Shown here: in pieces, positions 44,498-53,472 of the stretch
How positions within the stretch are numbered: the stretch's first letter is position 1
Layout: the number at the start of each line of letters is the position of its first letter
Origin: Lawsonella clevelandensis
GTDB lineage: Bacteria > Actinomycetota > Actinomycetes > Mycobacteriales > Mycobacteriaceae
NCBI RefSeq assembly: GCF_003241315.1
Contig: NZ_QFOZ01000007.1
Coordinates: 9,316-73,315 of the forward strand
Direction: 5' to 3'
DNA length: 64,000 nucleotides
Program-made: the position numbers and the translations under genes
The notes under the pieces: generated by a model
What the model was told of the DNA's origin: nothing
The model's database searches: none
Seen by the model: only the letters and a program-made list of their open reading frames with translations

Positions 44498-45783
44498 GTA
44501 GCTACGGAAGAAGCAGAAGAAACAGTAAGGGAGGCATTCTTGCCGTCCTCCTTACGGGTGTCCTCGCCCTCACTGGCTGTTCCCATGGCTCCGGTGATGA
44601 TGCTGCCCGCGCCGCCCAGCGAAACATTCACGAGCGTGGACCCATCACCTTCGCCATGGGCAAAAACGACATTGCTAACCTGCGGCCGGTGGTGGACCGC
44701 TGGAATAAGGACCATCCCAGCGAGAACGTCACCTTGCATGAGTTGGCTGGTGAGGCCGATTCGCAGCGCGATACGCTAGTGCAGTCGCTGCAGGCACGCT
44801 CCGGGGAATTCGATGTTATTGCCCTGGATGTTATTGATACTGCTAGTTTTGCCGCCCACCAGTGGTTGCAGCCCCTCACGGGGGATATGGCTGTTGATAT
44901 GACGCATCTTCTGCCCGCCACCGTGGAGTCCGCCACCTATGCGGGCACTGTTTACGCTGCCCCCCAAAACACTAATGGGCAGCTTCTTTTCTACCGCAGT
45001 GATCTTATTAAGCATCCGCCGCATACGTGGCGGGAACTCACCCAGGATTGTGCTATCGCTACCCGGCATAAGCTGGACTGTCTTGTGAGCCAGTTGAAGC
45101 AGTATGAGGGGCTCACCGTCAACACGTCCATGTTCATTAATGGGTGGGGTGGCCAAATTGTGGGGGCGGATGGTTTTACCCCCACAGTCACGTCCGATCC
45201 TGCTCGCGAGGGTATACAGACCCTGGTTGATGCATATAAGGATGGGGTGTTCCCCAAGCGTGTTGTGTCCTTCACCGAGGAAGAAACAAACCTGGCTTTC
45301 GTCAACGGTGAGGCTCTCTTCGCCATCAACTGGCCCTACATGTACGAAAACGCCGGTACCTCCGATGATTCTAAGGTGAAGGGGAAGTTCGCAGTAGCGC
45401 CCCTGGTGGGTAAAGATGGGGTAGGTGCCTCCACGTTGGGTGGTTACAACAATGCCATTAACGTGTATTCGGAGCACAAGGCCACGGCCCGGGACTTCAT
45501 TGCTTTTGTGGAAAACCGCGAGAATCAGCTCGGTTTCGCACAAAATTCTTTCCCGCCGGTCCTTACCTCCATCTATGACGATAAGGACCTCATTAAAGAG
45601 CACCCGTATCTACCGATTCTTAAAACTTCGTTGGAGAATGCGGTGCCGCGCCCGGTAAGTCCTTTCTATCCGGCTATCTCGAAGGCTATTCAGGATAATG
45701 TTTATGCGGCGCTTTCCGGGCGTAAAACAGTTGTCCAAGCCACGAAAGATATGACGAGTGCGATCGAGGTGGCAGAACACTAA
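44494..45783 (+). CDS. lpqY: Trehalose-type sugar-binding lipoprotein (LpqY/TusE-like)
   Basis: The extracellular solute-binding subunit. The 429-residue protein has a lipobox L-T-G-C, then I-T-F-A-M-G-K-N-D-I and L-x-x-V-V-D-R-W-N-K-D-H-P, which I associate with LpqY/TusE, the trehalose receptors that recycle trehalose released during mycolate transfer. It overlaps sugC and sugA by a few bases on either side. The sugar specificity is inferred from the organism group and this N-terminal region. Confidence 0.82.
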   Translation: MSSYGRSRRNSKGGILAVLLTGVLALTGCSHGSGDDAARAAQRNIHERGPITFAMGKNDIANLRPVVDRWNKDHPSENVTLHELAGEADSQRDTLVQSLQARSGEFDVIALDVIDTASFAAHQWLQPLTGDMAVDMTHLLPATVESATYAGTVYAAPQNTNGQLLFYRSDLIKHPPHTWRELTQDCAIATRHKLDCLVSQLKQYEGLTVNTSMFINGWGGQIVGADGFTPTVTSDPAREGIQTLVDAYKDGVFPKRVVSFTEEETNLAFVNGEALFAINWPYMYENAGTSDDSKVKGKFAVAPLVGKDGVGASTLGGYNNAINVYSEHKATARDFIAFVENRENQLGFAQNSFPPVLTSIYDDKDLIKEHPYLPILKTSLENAVPRPVSPFYPAISKAIQDNVYAALSGRKTVVQATKDMTSAIEVAEH

Positions 45784-46751
45784 TGAGCGAGAAACAGCAC
45801 AAGCGCCCGTCCCACCGCGGCAAAGTAGCGCTCCTTCTGACGCCTGCCCTTGTTCTTATCGGCGTCATTATTCTTTACCCGCTGATAAGCGGTATTGTCC
45901 TTTCCTTCAAATCGGATCCGGTGCTTAACCAGCAAGATGGTTTCTTCTATCCGGGTGGCTTTGTGGGCTTCCGCAACTACGGTTACTGGCTCACCCAGTC
46001 TTGTCCCACTGGCCACGGATCTGTGGGCTGCCCACCCGGTACGCTTGCTAATAACTTCTGGCCCGCTTTCGGCAACACGCTTTTCTTCACCCTGGTGACG
46101 GTGCTGCTGGAAACTATCCTCGGTATCGGTATGGCACTCGTTATGGCGAAGGATTTTCATGGCCGTGGCCTGCTGCGTGCCGCAGTGCTTGTTCCGTGGG
46201 CTATCCCCACTGCCATCACCGCAAAACTGTGGGCATTCCTGTTCTCCGAGCAGGGCATTGTGAACTCGATCTTCCATGCGCATGTCGCCTGGCAAACAGA
46301 TCCGTGGGCGGCCCGCTTCTCCATCATTTTGGCGGACGTGTGGAAAACAACCCCGTTTATGGCGTTGCTCATTCTGGCGGGACTGCAAATGATCCCCAAG
46401 GATCTTTACGAGGCGGCCCGGATGGATGGGGCTAACGCCTGGCAGCGGTTTACACGCATCACTTTGCCGTTGGCGAAGAACAGCATTATTGTGGCGGTTC
46501 TTTTCCGTATGCTAGATGCCCTGCGCATGTATGACCTTCCCTACATTATGGTGGGCCCCAACCCGGATTCTCCCACAGCTACACTGTCACAGCTGGTGGT
46601 GGCCGCTATCCGGCAGGATCATGTGAACGCAGCGTCGGCATTGTCAACGTTGATATTCCTCCTGATCTTCCTTATTGCCTTGTGCTTTGTGAAATCATTA
46701 GGAAGTAAGGTTGCGCACCAAGCGGAGCCCGTCGTGGCGGAGGAGGAGTAA
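45783..46751 (+). CDS. sugA: ABC sugar transporter permease (SugA/TusF-like)
   Basis: Inner-membrane channel subunit of 322 residues with six membrane helices and the ATPase-coupling loop E-A-A-R-M-D-G-A-N-A-W-Q-R-F-T-R-I-T-L-P. A 35-residue insertion between TM1 and TM2, with two cysteines (S-C-P-T and G-C-P-P), is noteworthy. It starts on the last base of the lpqY stop. Confidence 0.92.
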   Translation: MSEKQHKRPSHRGKVALLLTPALVLIGVIILYPLISGIVLSFKSDPVLNQQDGFFYPGGFVGFRNYGYWLTQSCPTGHGSVGCPPGTLANNFWPAFGNTLFFTLVTVLLETILGIGMALVMAKDFHGRGLLRAAVLVPWAIPTAITAKLWAFLFSEQGIVNSIFHAHVAWQTDPWAARFSIILADVWKTTPFMALLILAGLQMIPKDLYEAARMDGANAWQRFTRITLPLAKNSIIVAVLFRMLDALRMYDLPYIMVGPNPDSPTATLSQLVVAAIRQDHVNAASALSTLIFLLIFLIALCFVKSLGSKVAHQAEPVVAEEE

Positions 46752-46754
46752 GTG

Positions 46755-47621
46755 ATGGCTAAACATAAGCACGCGCAAAAACGCAATCGTCGCCCCCACG
46801 CCGGGTCTGTTGGTACCTACATTTGGGCCATCATTATTGTGCTGTGGGGTCTGCTGCCTTTCTACTGGATGCTGGTGACAGCTTTCCGGGATAAGGACTA
46901 CACCTTCTCCACTAACCCGTGGCCAAGCCACCTAACGTGGGATAACTTCCGGGAGGCTCTTTCCACCGAGTTCGGTAATAATTTCCTGCGGGCTATCGGC
47001 AACAGCCTCATTATTTCTGCCGTTACTACGGTCATTGCGGTGGCGGTCGGTATTTTCGCCGCCTATGCGTTGTCGCGCTACAACTTCCGAGGGAAATATG
47101 TGGTGTTGGGCATTATTATGGGCGCTTCTATGTTCCCCTCAATTGCTTTGGTCACACCGCTTTTTCAGTTGTTTACCGATATGGGTATGCGGGGCTCCTA
47201 TTGGGCTCTTATCATTCCCAATATTTCTTTCGCACTGCCGCTCACAATCTTTACTCTCACCAGTTTCATTGATGAACTACCGTGGGAGCTGGAAGAGGCG
47301 GCCCGTGTAGATGGTTGTTCCCGGGGTAAGGCCTTCCGCACGATTATGTTGCCGTTGGCTACTCCGGCTATTTTCACTACTGCTATTTTGGCGTTCATTA
47401 TGGCGTGGAATGAGTTTCTGTTGGCGCAGCAACTATCCACGGTTCACACGGAGCCGGTGACGGTGGCTATTGCCCGTTTCACCGGCGGTAATGCGTTCGA
47501 CTACCCCTATGCGACGGTAATGGCGGCGGGTGCTATTGTGACAGTTCCACTGGTCATTATGGTGCTTATCTTCCAGCGGAAGATTATTGCCGGTCTTACC
47601 TCTGGCGGGGTGAAAGCCTAG
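46755..47621 (+). CDS. sugB: ABC sugar transporter permease (SugB/TusG-like)
   Basis: Second channel subunit, about 288 residues, six membrane helices, with the coupling loop E-E-A-A-R-V-D-G-C-S-R-G-K-A-F-R-T-I-M-L-P. ATG 46755 or the GTG at 46752 may start it; GAGGAG lies in the sugA stop region. It pairs with SugA. Confidence 0.92.
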   Translation: MAKHKHAQKRNRRPHAGSVGTYIWAIIIVLWGLLPFYWMLVTAFRDKDYTFSTNPWPSHLTWDNFREALSTEFGNNFLRAIGNSLIISAVTTVIAVAVGIFAAYALSRYNFRGKYVVLGIIMGASMFPSIALVTPLFQLFTDMGMRGSYWALIIPNISFALPLTIFTLTSFIDELPWELEEAARVDGCSRGKAFRTIMLPLATPAIFTTAILAFIMAWNEFLLAQQLSTVHTEPVTVAIARFTGGNAFDYPYATVMAAGAIVTVPLVIMVLIFQRKIIAGLTSGGVKA

Positions 47622-47636
47622 AAGGAGGCGGCGGCT

Positions 47637-47936
47637 ATGGCGCGCACAGAACATACATCTGATGGAAAAATATCTGATAAGGAAACATCTGGTGAGGAAG
47701 CACAGCGTGGACGCCGTAGTCGTGTGGCTGATCCGGGGCGGCGGAAACGTGGCACCATGCAGCGTCTTGAAGTGGCGATGGGGCTCGTTGGCACTATTAC
47801 CATTCTGGCGTTGTTCACGTTAGTGATGGCGTGCGTGGAGGCGTCGGGTGCCGCATTGGTGGCGTCTATCGTTATTTTTCTGGTTGCGGCAGTGGTGTTG
47901 GCCGTCTTGGCGGTGTGGTACTACCGGCTGAAATAG
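47637..47936 (+). CDS. Small two-helix membrane protein of the sugar-importer operon
   Basis: A 99-residue protein with AGAAGGAGG just upstream. It has a basic, polar N-terminus of about 45 residues and two hydrophobic helices (M-G-L-V-G-T-I-T-I-L-A-L-F-T-L-V and A-A-L-V-A-S-I-V-I-F-L-V-A). A comparable small membrane protein accompanies the trehalose uptake genes of Corynebacterium, so it may be an accessory subunit. Its function is unknown. Confidence 0.65.
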   Translation: MARTEHTSDGKISDKETSGEEAQRGRRSRVADPGRRKRGTMQRLEVAMGLVGTITILALFTLVMACVEASGAALVASIVIFLVAAVVLAVLAVWYYRLK

Positions 47937-48095
47937 GCTGCTTGTGTGAGTAACACCACTGATAATGCTTGCTATTACCACAATGGTGAATTAAACGTTA
48001 GAAGTGGCGGGAATATTTTGCCGTGGCTTTATGGTTGAAGCCCAGTGAAGGCTTAATACTCGCAATACTCTCTCGAGGTAGCAGGAAGAAGAATA

Positions 48096-49856
48096 ATGGC
48101 ATCAGTTGCAGAACATCTCGTTCACCAGCTGGAAGGGGCCGGTGTCCGTCACATTTACGGCATCGTGGGTGACTCCCTGAACCCCGTTGTTGATGCTGTC
48201 CGACGCTCTAAGAAAATTCGCTGGATCCATGTTCGTCACGAGGAAACTGCCGCTTTCGCAGCTGCTGCTGAAGCCGAAATTACCGGCCAGCTCGCTGTCT
48301 GTGCCGGCTCCTGTGGCCCCGGAAACCTCCACCTTATTAATGGTCTCTACGATGCTAACCGATCCCACTTGCCGGTTCTCGCCATCGCGTCCCATATTCC
48401 CACCTCCCAGATTGGTACTGGGTTCTTCCAAGAGACTCACCCCGATCGCATCTTCGACGAATGCTCTGTGTTCTCGGAGATGATTTCCTCTAGTGAGCAA
48501 GTACCGCGCGTTACCCGCTCCGCTATTCAGCAGGCCCTCTCTAACCACGGTGTTGCTGTATTGACCCTCCCCGGCGATATTGCCGACATGGAAGTATCCG
48601 GTAATCTTCCCGATACCATCACCAGCCCTCGCCCCGCCCGCGTCGTCCCCAATATGGAGGACGTACAGGGGTTGGCTGACGCCATTAACCGCGCCGGTAA
48701 AGTGACTCTCTTCGTAGGTGCCGGTGCCCGCGGCGCCCACGACCCCATTATGGAATTGGCGGAACTAGCCAAGGCTCCGGTGGGGCACTCCCTGCGTGGT
48801 AAGGAAGTTATTCAGTGGGATAACCCCTACGATGTGGGCATGTCTGGCCTGCTCGGTTACGGTGCTTGCCAAGACGCTATGGAGGGCTCCGATCTGCTGA
48901 TTCTTGTGGGTACGGACTTCCCCTACCAGCAGTTCCTCCCCGAGAATGTGCAGACAGCACAAATCGATATTGATGCTGGCCGCCTGGGCCGCCGCACCCG
49001 CCTGGATTACGCTATCCACGGTGATGTGGCGGAGACGCTCGCCCTCCTTAACCCGCTGGTGAAAAACAAGACGAACCGGACTTTCCTTGACGATATGCTG
49101 AAGCGTCAGCAGCATCGCATGAGCAAAGTTGTGGGTGCCTACACGCGCGACGTCACCAAGGCGAAGCCCATTCACCCCGAATATGCGGCGGTGAAACTCG
49201 ACGAAGCTGCCCCCGATGATGCAGTGTTCACCGTTGACACCGGCATGTGTAACGTGTGGGCAGCCCGCTACATCACCCCCAACGGAAAACGCCGCGTTAT
49301 CGGCTCCTTCCTGCACGGTTCCATGGCCAATGCGCTGCCGCACGCTATTGGTGTGGGTGCGTATCGCCCCGATCGCCCCGTGATTGCCATGTGTGGTGAC
49401 GGTGGCCTCTCCATGCTGATGGGTGACCTCATCACCATTAAGAACTACAACCTGCCGGTAAAGGTGGTCGTGTTCAATAACTCCTCACTGGGCATGGTAA
49501 AGCTGGAAATGCTGGTGGCTGGTCTGCCGGACTTCGCTACCGACTCCCAGGCTGTGGACTATGCGGCAGTGGGTAAGGCACTCGGTATTCGTTCTGTGCG
49601 AGTGGAAGACCCCACTAAGTTGGAGAGTGTTTTCACCACGGAGATGGAGCGTCCCGGCCCGTGCGTTATTGATGTCGTGACAGACCCCAACGCCTTGTCT
49701 ATGCCTCCGAAGATTACGCTTGGGCAGATGCAAGGTTTTGCTACCGCAATGTCTAAGCAAGTACTGGGTGGTGGCCTGGGCGAAGTTATGTCTATGGCCC
49801 GCTCTAACCTGCGCAATATCCCGAAGCGCCCCTCACAGTTCACACTGCGTAGCTAG
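48096..49856 (+). CDS. pqo: Pyruvate:quinone oxidoreductase (pyruvate dehydrogenase, quinone)
   Basis: A ThDP- and FAD-dependent peripheral membrane enzyme that turns pyruvate into acetate and CO2 and feeds electrons to menaquinone. The 586-residue protein has the ThDP-activating E50 in R-H-E-E-T-A-A-F, the G-S-C-G-P-G-N loop, the FAD region and the ThDP motif G-D-G-G-L-S-M-L-M-G-D to N-N-S-S-L-G. The end (F-A-T-A-M-S-K-Q-V-L-G-G-G) is the lipid-binding PoxB-type tail. It is monocistronic. Confidence 0.93.
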   Translation: MASVAEHLVHQLEGAGVRHIYGIVGDSLNPVVDAVRRSKKIRWIHVRHEETAAFAAAAEAEITGQLAVCAGSCGPGNLHLINGLYDANRSHLPVLAIASHIPTSQIGTGFFQETHPDRIFDECSVFSEMISSSEQVPRVTRSAIQQALSNHGVAVLTLPGDIADMEVSGNLPDTITSPRPARVVPNMEDVQGLADAINRAGKVTLFVGAGARGAHDPIMELAELAKAPVGHSLRGKEVIQWDNPYDVGMSGLLGYGACQDAMEGSDLLILVGTDFPYQQFLPENVQTAQIDIDAGRLGRRTRLDYAIHGDVAETLALLNPLVKNKTNRTFLDDMLKRQQHRMSKVVGAYTRDVTKAKPIHPEYAAVKLDEAAPDDAVFTVDTGMCNVWAARYITPNGKRRVIGSFLHGSMANALPHAIGVGAYRPDRPVIAMCGDGGLSMLMGDLITIKNYNLPVKVVVFNNSSLGMVKLEMLVAGLPDFATDSQAVDYAAVGKALGIRSVRVEDPTKLESVFTTEMERPGPCVIDVVTDPNALSMPPKITLGQMQGFATAMSKQVLGGGLGEVMSMARSNLRNIPKRPSQFTLRS

Positions 49857-50435
49857 TGTGTACAGCTGGTGTGTGCAGCTAAATAAGCTAAATAAGCTGA
49901 ATAAACCGTGTGGTGACGTGCTCTTTTTTGGTGGCTTTGAAAAAATTGTCAAAGGTTTCATAAAAGGGGTGCAGGGGTAGAACCACTGCATTAAACTAAC
50001 TAACACGTACGTAAGTAGATGTACACAAGCTACTCCCACTGAAGAACGGCCCCTTAACCGGGGTCGTTCTTCGTATATGGGGAGCCAGGGCTGGACGGGG
50101 CTGGCATGGTGGGATAGCGGGATGGTGAGCTTGTGTTACTTATAACACTATTATGAATATCTGTATAGTACGTCTCATTGGGTACTGTAGAGCTTGTTGA
50201 AAAACGTAATGGCGTGTACAGCAACCGTCACATCAGTAAATACAGCAATGCCGGGGTGAGATTGCTCTCACCCCGGCATTGCTGTCTCTACCATGGTGTT
50301 CGCAAAAATTCTTGAGCGCTAAATATTGACGCTTTTCTTAACGCTTCTTTTCCTTCTCTTCCTGCGCATTTCCCAGTTGTAGTACATAAAGGTGCACATA
50401 GTGCGGGTTGCATTATCTCCTTACTAGTGATTAAT
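49857..50435. other. Gene-free interval with two strong hairpins
   Basis: No credible open frame. Hairpin 1: GAAGAACGGCCCC (50041-50053) pairs with 50060-50072 with one mismatch. Hairpin 2: a 19-bp perfect stem (50242-50260 with 50267-50285, core GCAATGCCGGGGTGAG) with a 6-base loop. Hairpin 1 may terminate pqo some 190 bases past its stop; hairpin 2 has no obvious gene. Neither has a long T tract. A small RNA between them is possible but unsupported. Confidence 0.5.
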
Positions 50436-50454
50436 TTAGGTAAGCCTAAGCTAT
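50436..50454 (+). promoter_or_regulatory. DtxR/IdeR iron box
   Basis: TTAGGTAAGCCTAAGCTAT matches the consensus TWAGGTWAGSCTWACCTWA at 17 of 19 positions and is perfect over the first 14. It lies 63 bases before the next gene. A second small palindrome, TGTATGAATACA (50460-50471), follows and could be a further operator or part of the promoter. Confidence 0.65.
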
Positions 50455-50516
50455 TGATTTGTATGAATACATAAGAAACAAATTATGAATCACCCTCACT
50501 AGTAAAGGAGTTATAC

Positions 50517-51266
50517 ATGCGACACCATCGCATTACCACCAGCCTGGTAGCAGCAGCCCTCACCGTTGGCATAGTTGCTACCCCCGCCATCGCAGCGCCC
50601 ACCACACCCGCTGACAATTCCCTCCCCACATTAACGGCAGCACAGATTGCCCAACTCCGCCACCACGTTGACGACATCAATAACGCTGCCAATAACGGCA
50701 AAATGAGCACCTACGGTGGCCACCCTGCTGTTCATGCCACAGATTTTGGCCCCTGGATAACATCACAGGGATGGGAGACACTAGATTTTCTCGCCGAGTC
50801 CAGCTGCCCGAACGTAGCGCAACTTTTCCAGGCAAAAGCCCAGAAAAAGCATATGAGCGAAGACCAAGCCCGCGCCGACTTCAAGAAAAGCAAGAGCACC
50901 GGGGAAGTCTCCTACCTGAGCTTCACTCCCACCACCATGACGGAGATGGGACGCAACCACACTATTCTCGGTAAAGGAGAATACACGCTGGCCAAGCGAC
51001 TGCATGTTGGCGACAACGAAATCTATTTCTTTGAGAACGTGTTAAAAGCACAGGCCGGCAACCGTCACTGGTTTGTCCTGATTCCCCCGGGAGCAGATAA
51101 AGACAAGCAGGGTAATACTATTGCCCGCCACATTCACTATGTTCTTAGCGATTCTCCGCTAGCTATTGTTGCGGCAATGGTCAAAAAGCAAATGCCAACC
51201 ATGATCGAAGCTAACGCCACCTGGAAAGCCAAAGTTGCCTTCCTCAAGCTGGCACTATCGTACTAA
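50517..51266 (+). CDS. Secreted protein of unknown function, probably iron-regulated
   Basis: A 249-residue product starting at ATG 50517 behind AAAGGAG. It has a signal peptide ending A-I-A-A-P. The mature domain is hydrophilic and His/Asn/Lys-rich, with a lone cysteine (S-S-C-P-N) and no recognised catalytic motif. N-terminal helices (L-T-A-A-Q-I-A-Q-L-R-H-H-V-D-D-I-N-N-A-A) precede a likely beta-rich part (E-I-Y-F-F-E-N-V, R-H-W-F-V-L-I-P-P-G). The iron box suggests a role in iron or haem acquisition, an inference only. Confidence 0.75.
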   Translation: MRHHRITTSLVAAALTVGIVATPAIAAPTTPADNSLPTLTAAQIAQLRHHVDDINNAANNGKMSTYGGHPAVHATDFGPWITSQGWETLDFLAESSCPNVAQLFQAKAQKKHMSEDQARADFKKSKSTGEVSYLSFTPTTMTEMGRNHTILGKGEYTLAKRLHVGDNEIYFFENVLKAQAGNRHWFVLIPPGADKDKQGNTIARHIHYVLSDSPLAIVAAMVKKQMPTMIEANATWKAKVAFLKLALSY

Positions 51267-51281
51267 AACGGCCCTAACTAA

Positions 51282-51322
51282 ATGGGTGGTGCGGGTGAGA
51301 ATATCTCACCCGCACCACCCAT
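51282..51322. terminator. Bidirectional terminator
   Basis: A 19-bp perfect inverted repeat (arms 51282-51300 and 51304-51322, core GGGTGGTGCGGGTGAGA) flanked by A and T runs, between the secreted-protein gene and the convergent ino1. Confidence 0.8.
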
Positions 51323-51393
51323 ATTATTGTCCCACTTTAGTAGTGGGTGTGACGTTCCTTCTTGGTGTTCTTAGTGAAGGAAAGCTAGCCGTT

Positions 51394-52542
51394 TTAGGCC
51401 TTCCATTCAGCGGGATCTTCACCGGCATGCCAGACGGAGGCCTCAGTGAGGTCGGCCGGCCATTCTTCGCCCTTTTCAATGAAGTCTTCCACGGCGCGGC
51501 GAGCACGATCATCGGGCAGCTGGCGCGGCGGGGACTTCATGAAGTAGGAGGCAGGAGCCCAGACGGGGCCACTGATGCCGCGGTCTTTAGCGATCTTGGC
51601 GGCGCGCAGAGCATCGATAATGATGCCGGCGGAGTTGGGGGAGTCCCATACTTCCAGCTTGTATTCAAGGTTCAGCGGAACCTCACCGAAGGTGGTGCCT
51701 TCCAAGCGGACATAGGCCCACTTGCGGTCATCCAGCCAGGCGACGTGGTCGGAGGGGCCAATGTGAACGTCGCGGTCGGCCATCTCGTGGGGGACGATGG
51801 AGGTGACGGCGCGGGTCTTGGAGACCTTCTTGGATTCGAGGCGGTCGCGTTCCAGCATGTTCATGAAGTCCATGTTGCCGCCCACGTTCAGCTGGGAGGT
51901 GCGGTCCAGGCGAACGCCGCGTTCCTCGAAGAGGCGGGCGATAACGCGGTGGGTGATGGTGGCGCCCACCTGGGACTTGATGTCGTCGCCGACGATCGGT
52001 ACGCCAGCGTCAGTGAACTTCTTGGCCCACTCGGGGTCGGAGGCGATAAAGACGGGGAGGGCGTTGACGAAGGCAACACCGGCGTCGATGGCGCACTGGG
52101 CGTAGAACTTGTCAGCTTTTTCGGAGCCTACGGGGAGGTAGGAGACGAGGACGTCAGTCTTGGTGTCTTTGAGGACCTGGACAACATCGACGGGTTCTTC
52201 TGGGGATTCCTCGGTGACGGTGCGGTAGTACTTGCCGAAGCCGTCGTAGGTGTGTCCACGCTGGACTTTTACGCCGGTCTGGGGGACGTCGCAGAATTTG
52301 ATGGTGCAGTTCTGGCCGGCCCAAATGGCGTCGGCTAGGTCGAGGCCTACTTTGTCTTTGTCAATGTCGAAGGCGGCGGACCATTCAATGTCGTGAACGT
52401 GGTATTTGCCGAATACGACGTGCATGAGGCCGGGGACGCGGTCGGTGGGTTTGGCGTCCTTGTAGAATTCCACGCCTTGTACGAGGGACGATGCACAGTT
52501 GCCAACACCGACGATGGCGACGCGAATCTTGTTGTCAGTCAC
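51394..52542 (-). CDS. ino1: Inositol-3-phosphate synthase
   Basis: It converts glucose-6-phosphate to inositol-3-phosphate, the source of phosphatidylinositol, LAM-type lipids and mycothiol. The 382-residue protein has the NAD site V-A-I-V-G-V-G-N-C-A-S-S and the conserved S-Y-L-P-V-G-S-E, G-D-D-I-K-S-Q-V-G-A-T and N-x-G-G-N-M-D-F-M-N-M of the short actinobacterial/archaeal type. It lies downstream of the padR gene on the same strand (78 bp apart), the arrangement also known in mycobacteria. Confidence 0.95.
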   Translation of the reverse strand: MTDNKIRVAIVGVGNCASSLVQGVEFYKDAKPTDRVPGLMHVVFGKYHVHDIEWSAAFDIDKDKVGLDLADAIWAGQNCTIKFCDVPQTGVKVQRGHTYDGFGKYYRTVTEESPEEPVDVVQVLKDTKTDVLVSYLPVGSEKADKFYAQCAIDAGVAFVNALPVFIASDPEWAKKFTDAGVPIVGDDIKSQVGATITHRVIARLFEERGVRLDRTSQLNVGGNMDFMNMLERDRLESKKVSKTRAVTSIVPHEMADRDVHIGPSDHVAWLDDRKWAYVRLEGTTFGEVPLNLEYKLEVWDSPNSAGIIIDALRAAKIAKDRGISGPVWAPASYFMKSPPRQLPDDRARRAVEDFIEKGEEWPADLTEASVWHAGEDPAEWKA

Positions 52543-52620
52543 TTTTAACTCCTAGCGGTGGGGTAGCGGGTACTACTCCTGTTCACGGTGGATCATCCAA
52601 GAAAAGGCGGAACGGTGCTG

Positions 52621-53169
52621 TTAGGCGTCGTCTTCTTCTGCTTGAATGAGTGAGTTGACCCAGGAGATTTCACGTTGTGTGGATTCTAGGGTCAGCTCGT
52701 TCAACCCTTGGCTGTAGGGGGACAGCGTGTTGTGGGGGTTGGTAGATGGTATGGCCCTGCCGTGTATCAGACTCATGAGGTGGTCGCGTCGTTCTTCCAG
52801 GAGTCGGCGGCGTCCCTCCAACAGGCGACGGCGTGCGTCTGCTGGTGTTTTATCGAAAAAAGCTAGGCGGACGCCGAAGTCTTCATCGGTAAAAGAGGTG
52901 GGATTAATGTCGCTTAATAGTTCCAGGAAATGCCGGTGACCAGCGTCAGTAAGCCGATATACCTTTTTGGCCTTGCGGCGTGTGTGGGCGGCGGGGTCTT
53001 CCACAGGAGACTCAATGAAGCCGTTTTCCTCGAGCCTGTTCAGTACTGGATAGAGCGAACCGTAGGAGAATCCGCGGACGGTGCCTGACATTTCAGTAAG
53101 CACTTTACGGATTTGGTAGCCGTGCATGGGCTCTACATCGAGGAGTCCGAGTACTGCAATGTCGAGCAC
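52621..53169 (-). CDS. PadR-family transcriptional regulator
   Basis: GTG 53169 has a perfect GGAAAGGAG six bases upstream, so the longer open frame to 53319 is rejected. The 182-residue protein has the PadR winged helix (V-L-G-L-L-D-V-E-P-M-H-G-Y-Q-I, then F-S-Y-G-S-L-Y-P-V-L-N-R-L-E-E-N-G-F-I) and a C-terminal coiled Vir_act_alpha_C-like part (R-R-R-L-L-E-G-R-R-R-L-L-E-E-R-R). It probably controls itself and perhaps ino1 through the palindrome at 53257. Confidence 0.9.
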   Translation of the reverse strand: MLDIAVLGLLDVEPMHGYQIRKVLTEMSGTVRGFSYGSLYPVLNRLEENGFIESPVEDPAAHTRRKAKKVYRLTDAGHRHFLELLSDINPTSFTDEDFGVRLAFFDKTPADARRRLLEGRRRLLEERRDHLMSLIHGRAIPSTNPHNTLSPYSQGLNELTLESTQREISWVNSLIQAEEDDA

Positions 53170-53256
53170 TGTGGTCTCCTTTCCGCAGATAAAGTGGTCG
53201 CTACCACTCAGAAACATTAGCAGGAGCAGGGAAAATGCCCCAAAGATGATTTTTAT

Positions 53257-53273
53257 TATATCGAACCGATATA
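53257..53273. promoter_or_regulatory. Palindrome, candidate PadR operator
   Basis: TATATCG-AAC-CGATATA, 7-bp arms and a 3-base spacer, about 90 bases before the padR start and in the gap to the divergent ponA. Such AT-rich ATCG/CGAT palindromes suit PadR dimers. Confidence 0.55.
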
Positions 53274-53472
53274 TCTTCAACAATGGTTTTTGTGAAGTTT
53301 TTATACAAGGTTTTCCCAAACAAGAGAAAAACGAGAAGCGTCAAAATATTAGTGTGAGCAACTTTTCCCCCCATTGACCCCCGTTGACGTCGCATTTAGG
53401 AATCGTGCAGAGTGGAAAGTGCCTATAAGATGGAAAGTTGTATAACGTTCGCCGCAAGAGAGGGCACATCGT

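Noticed and set aside
14527..51322. The many GC-rich hairpins as a CRISPR array or dispersed repeat family
   Set aside because: Each inverted repeat has a different sequence, occurs once and lies at a gene end; they are individual terminators.
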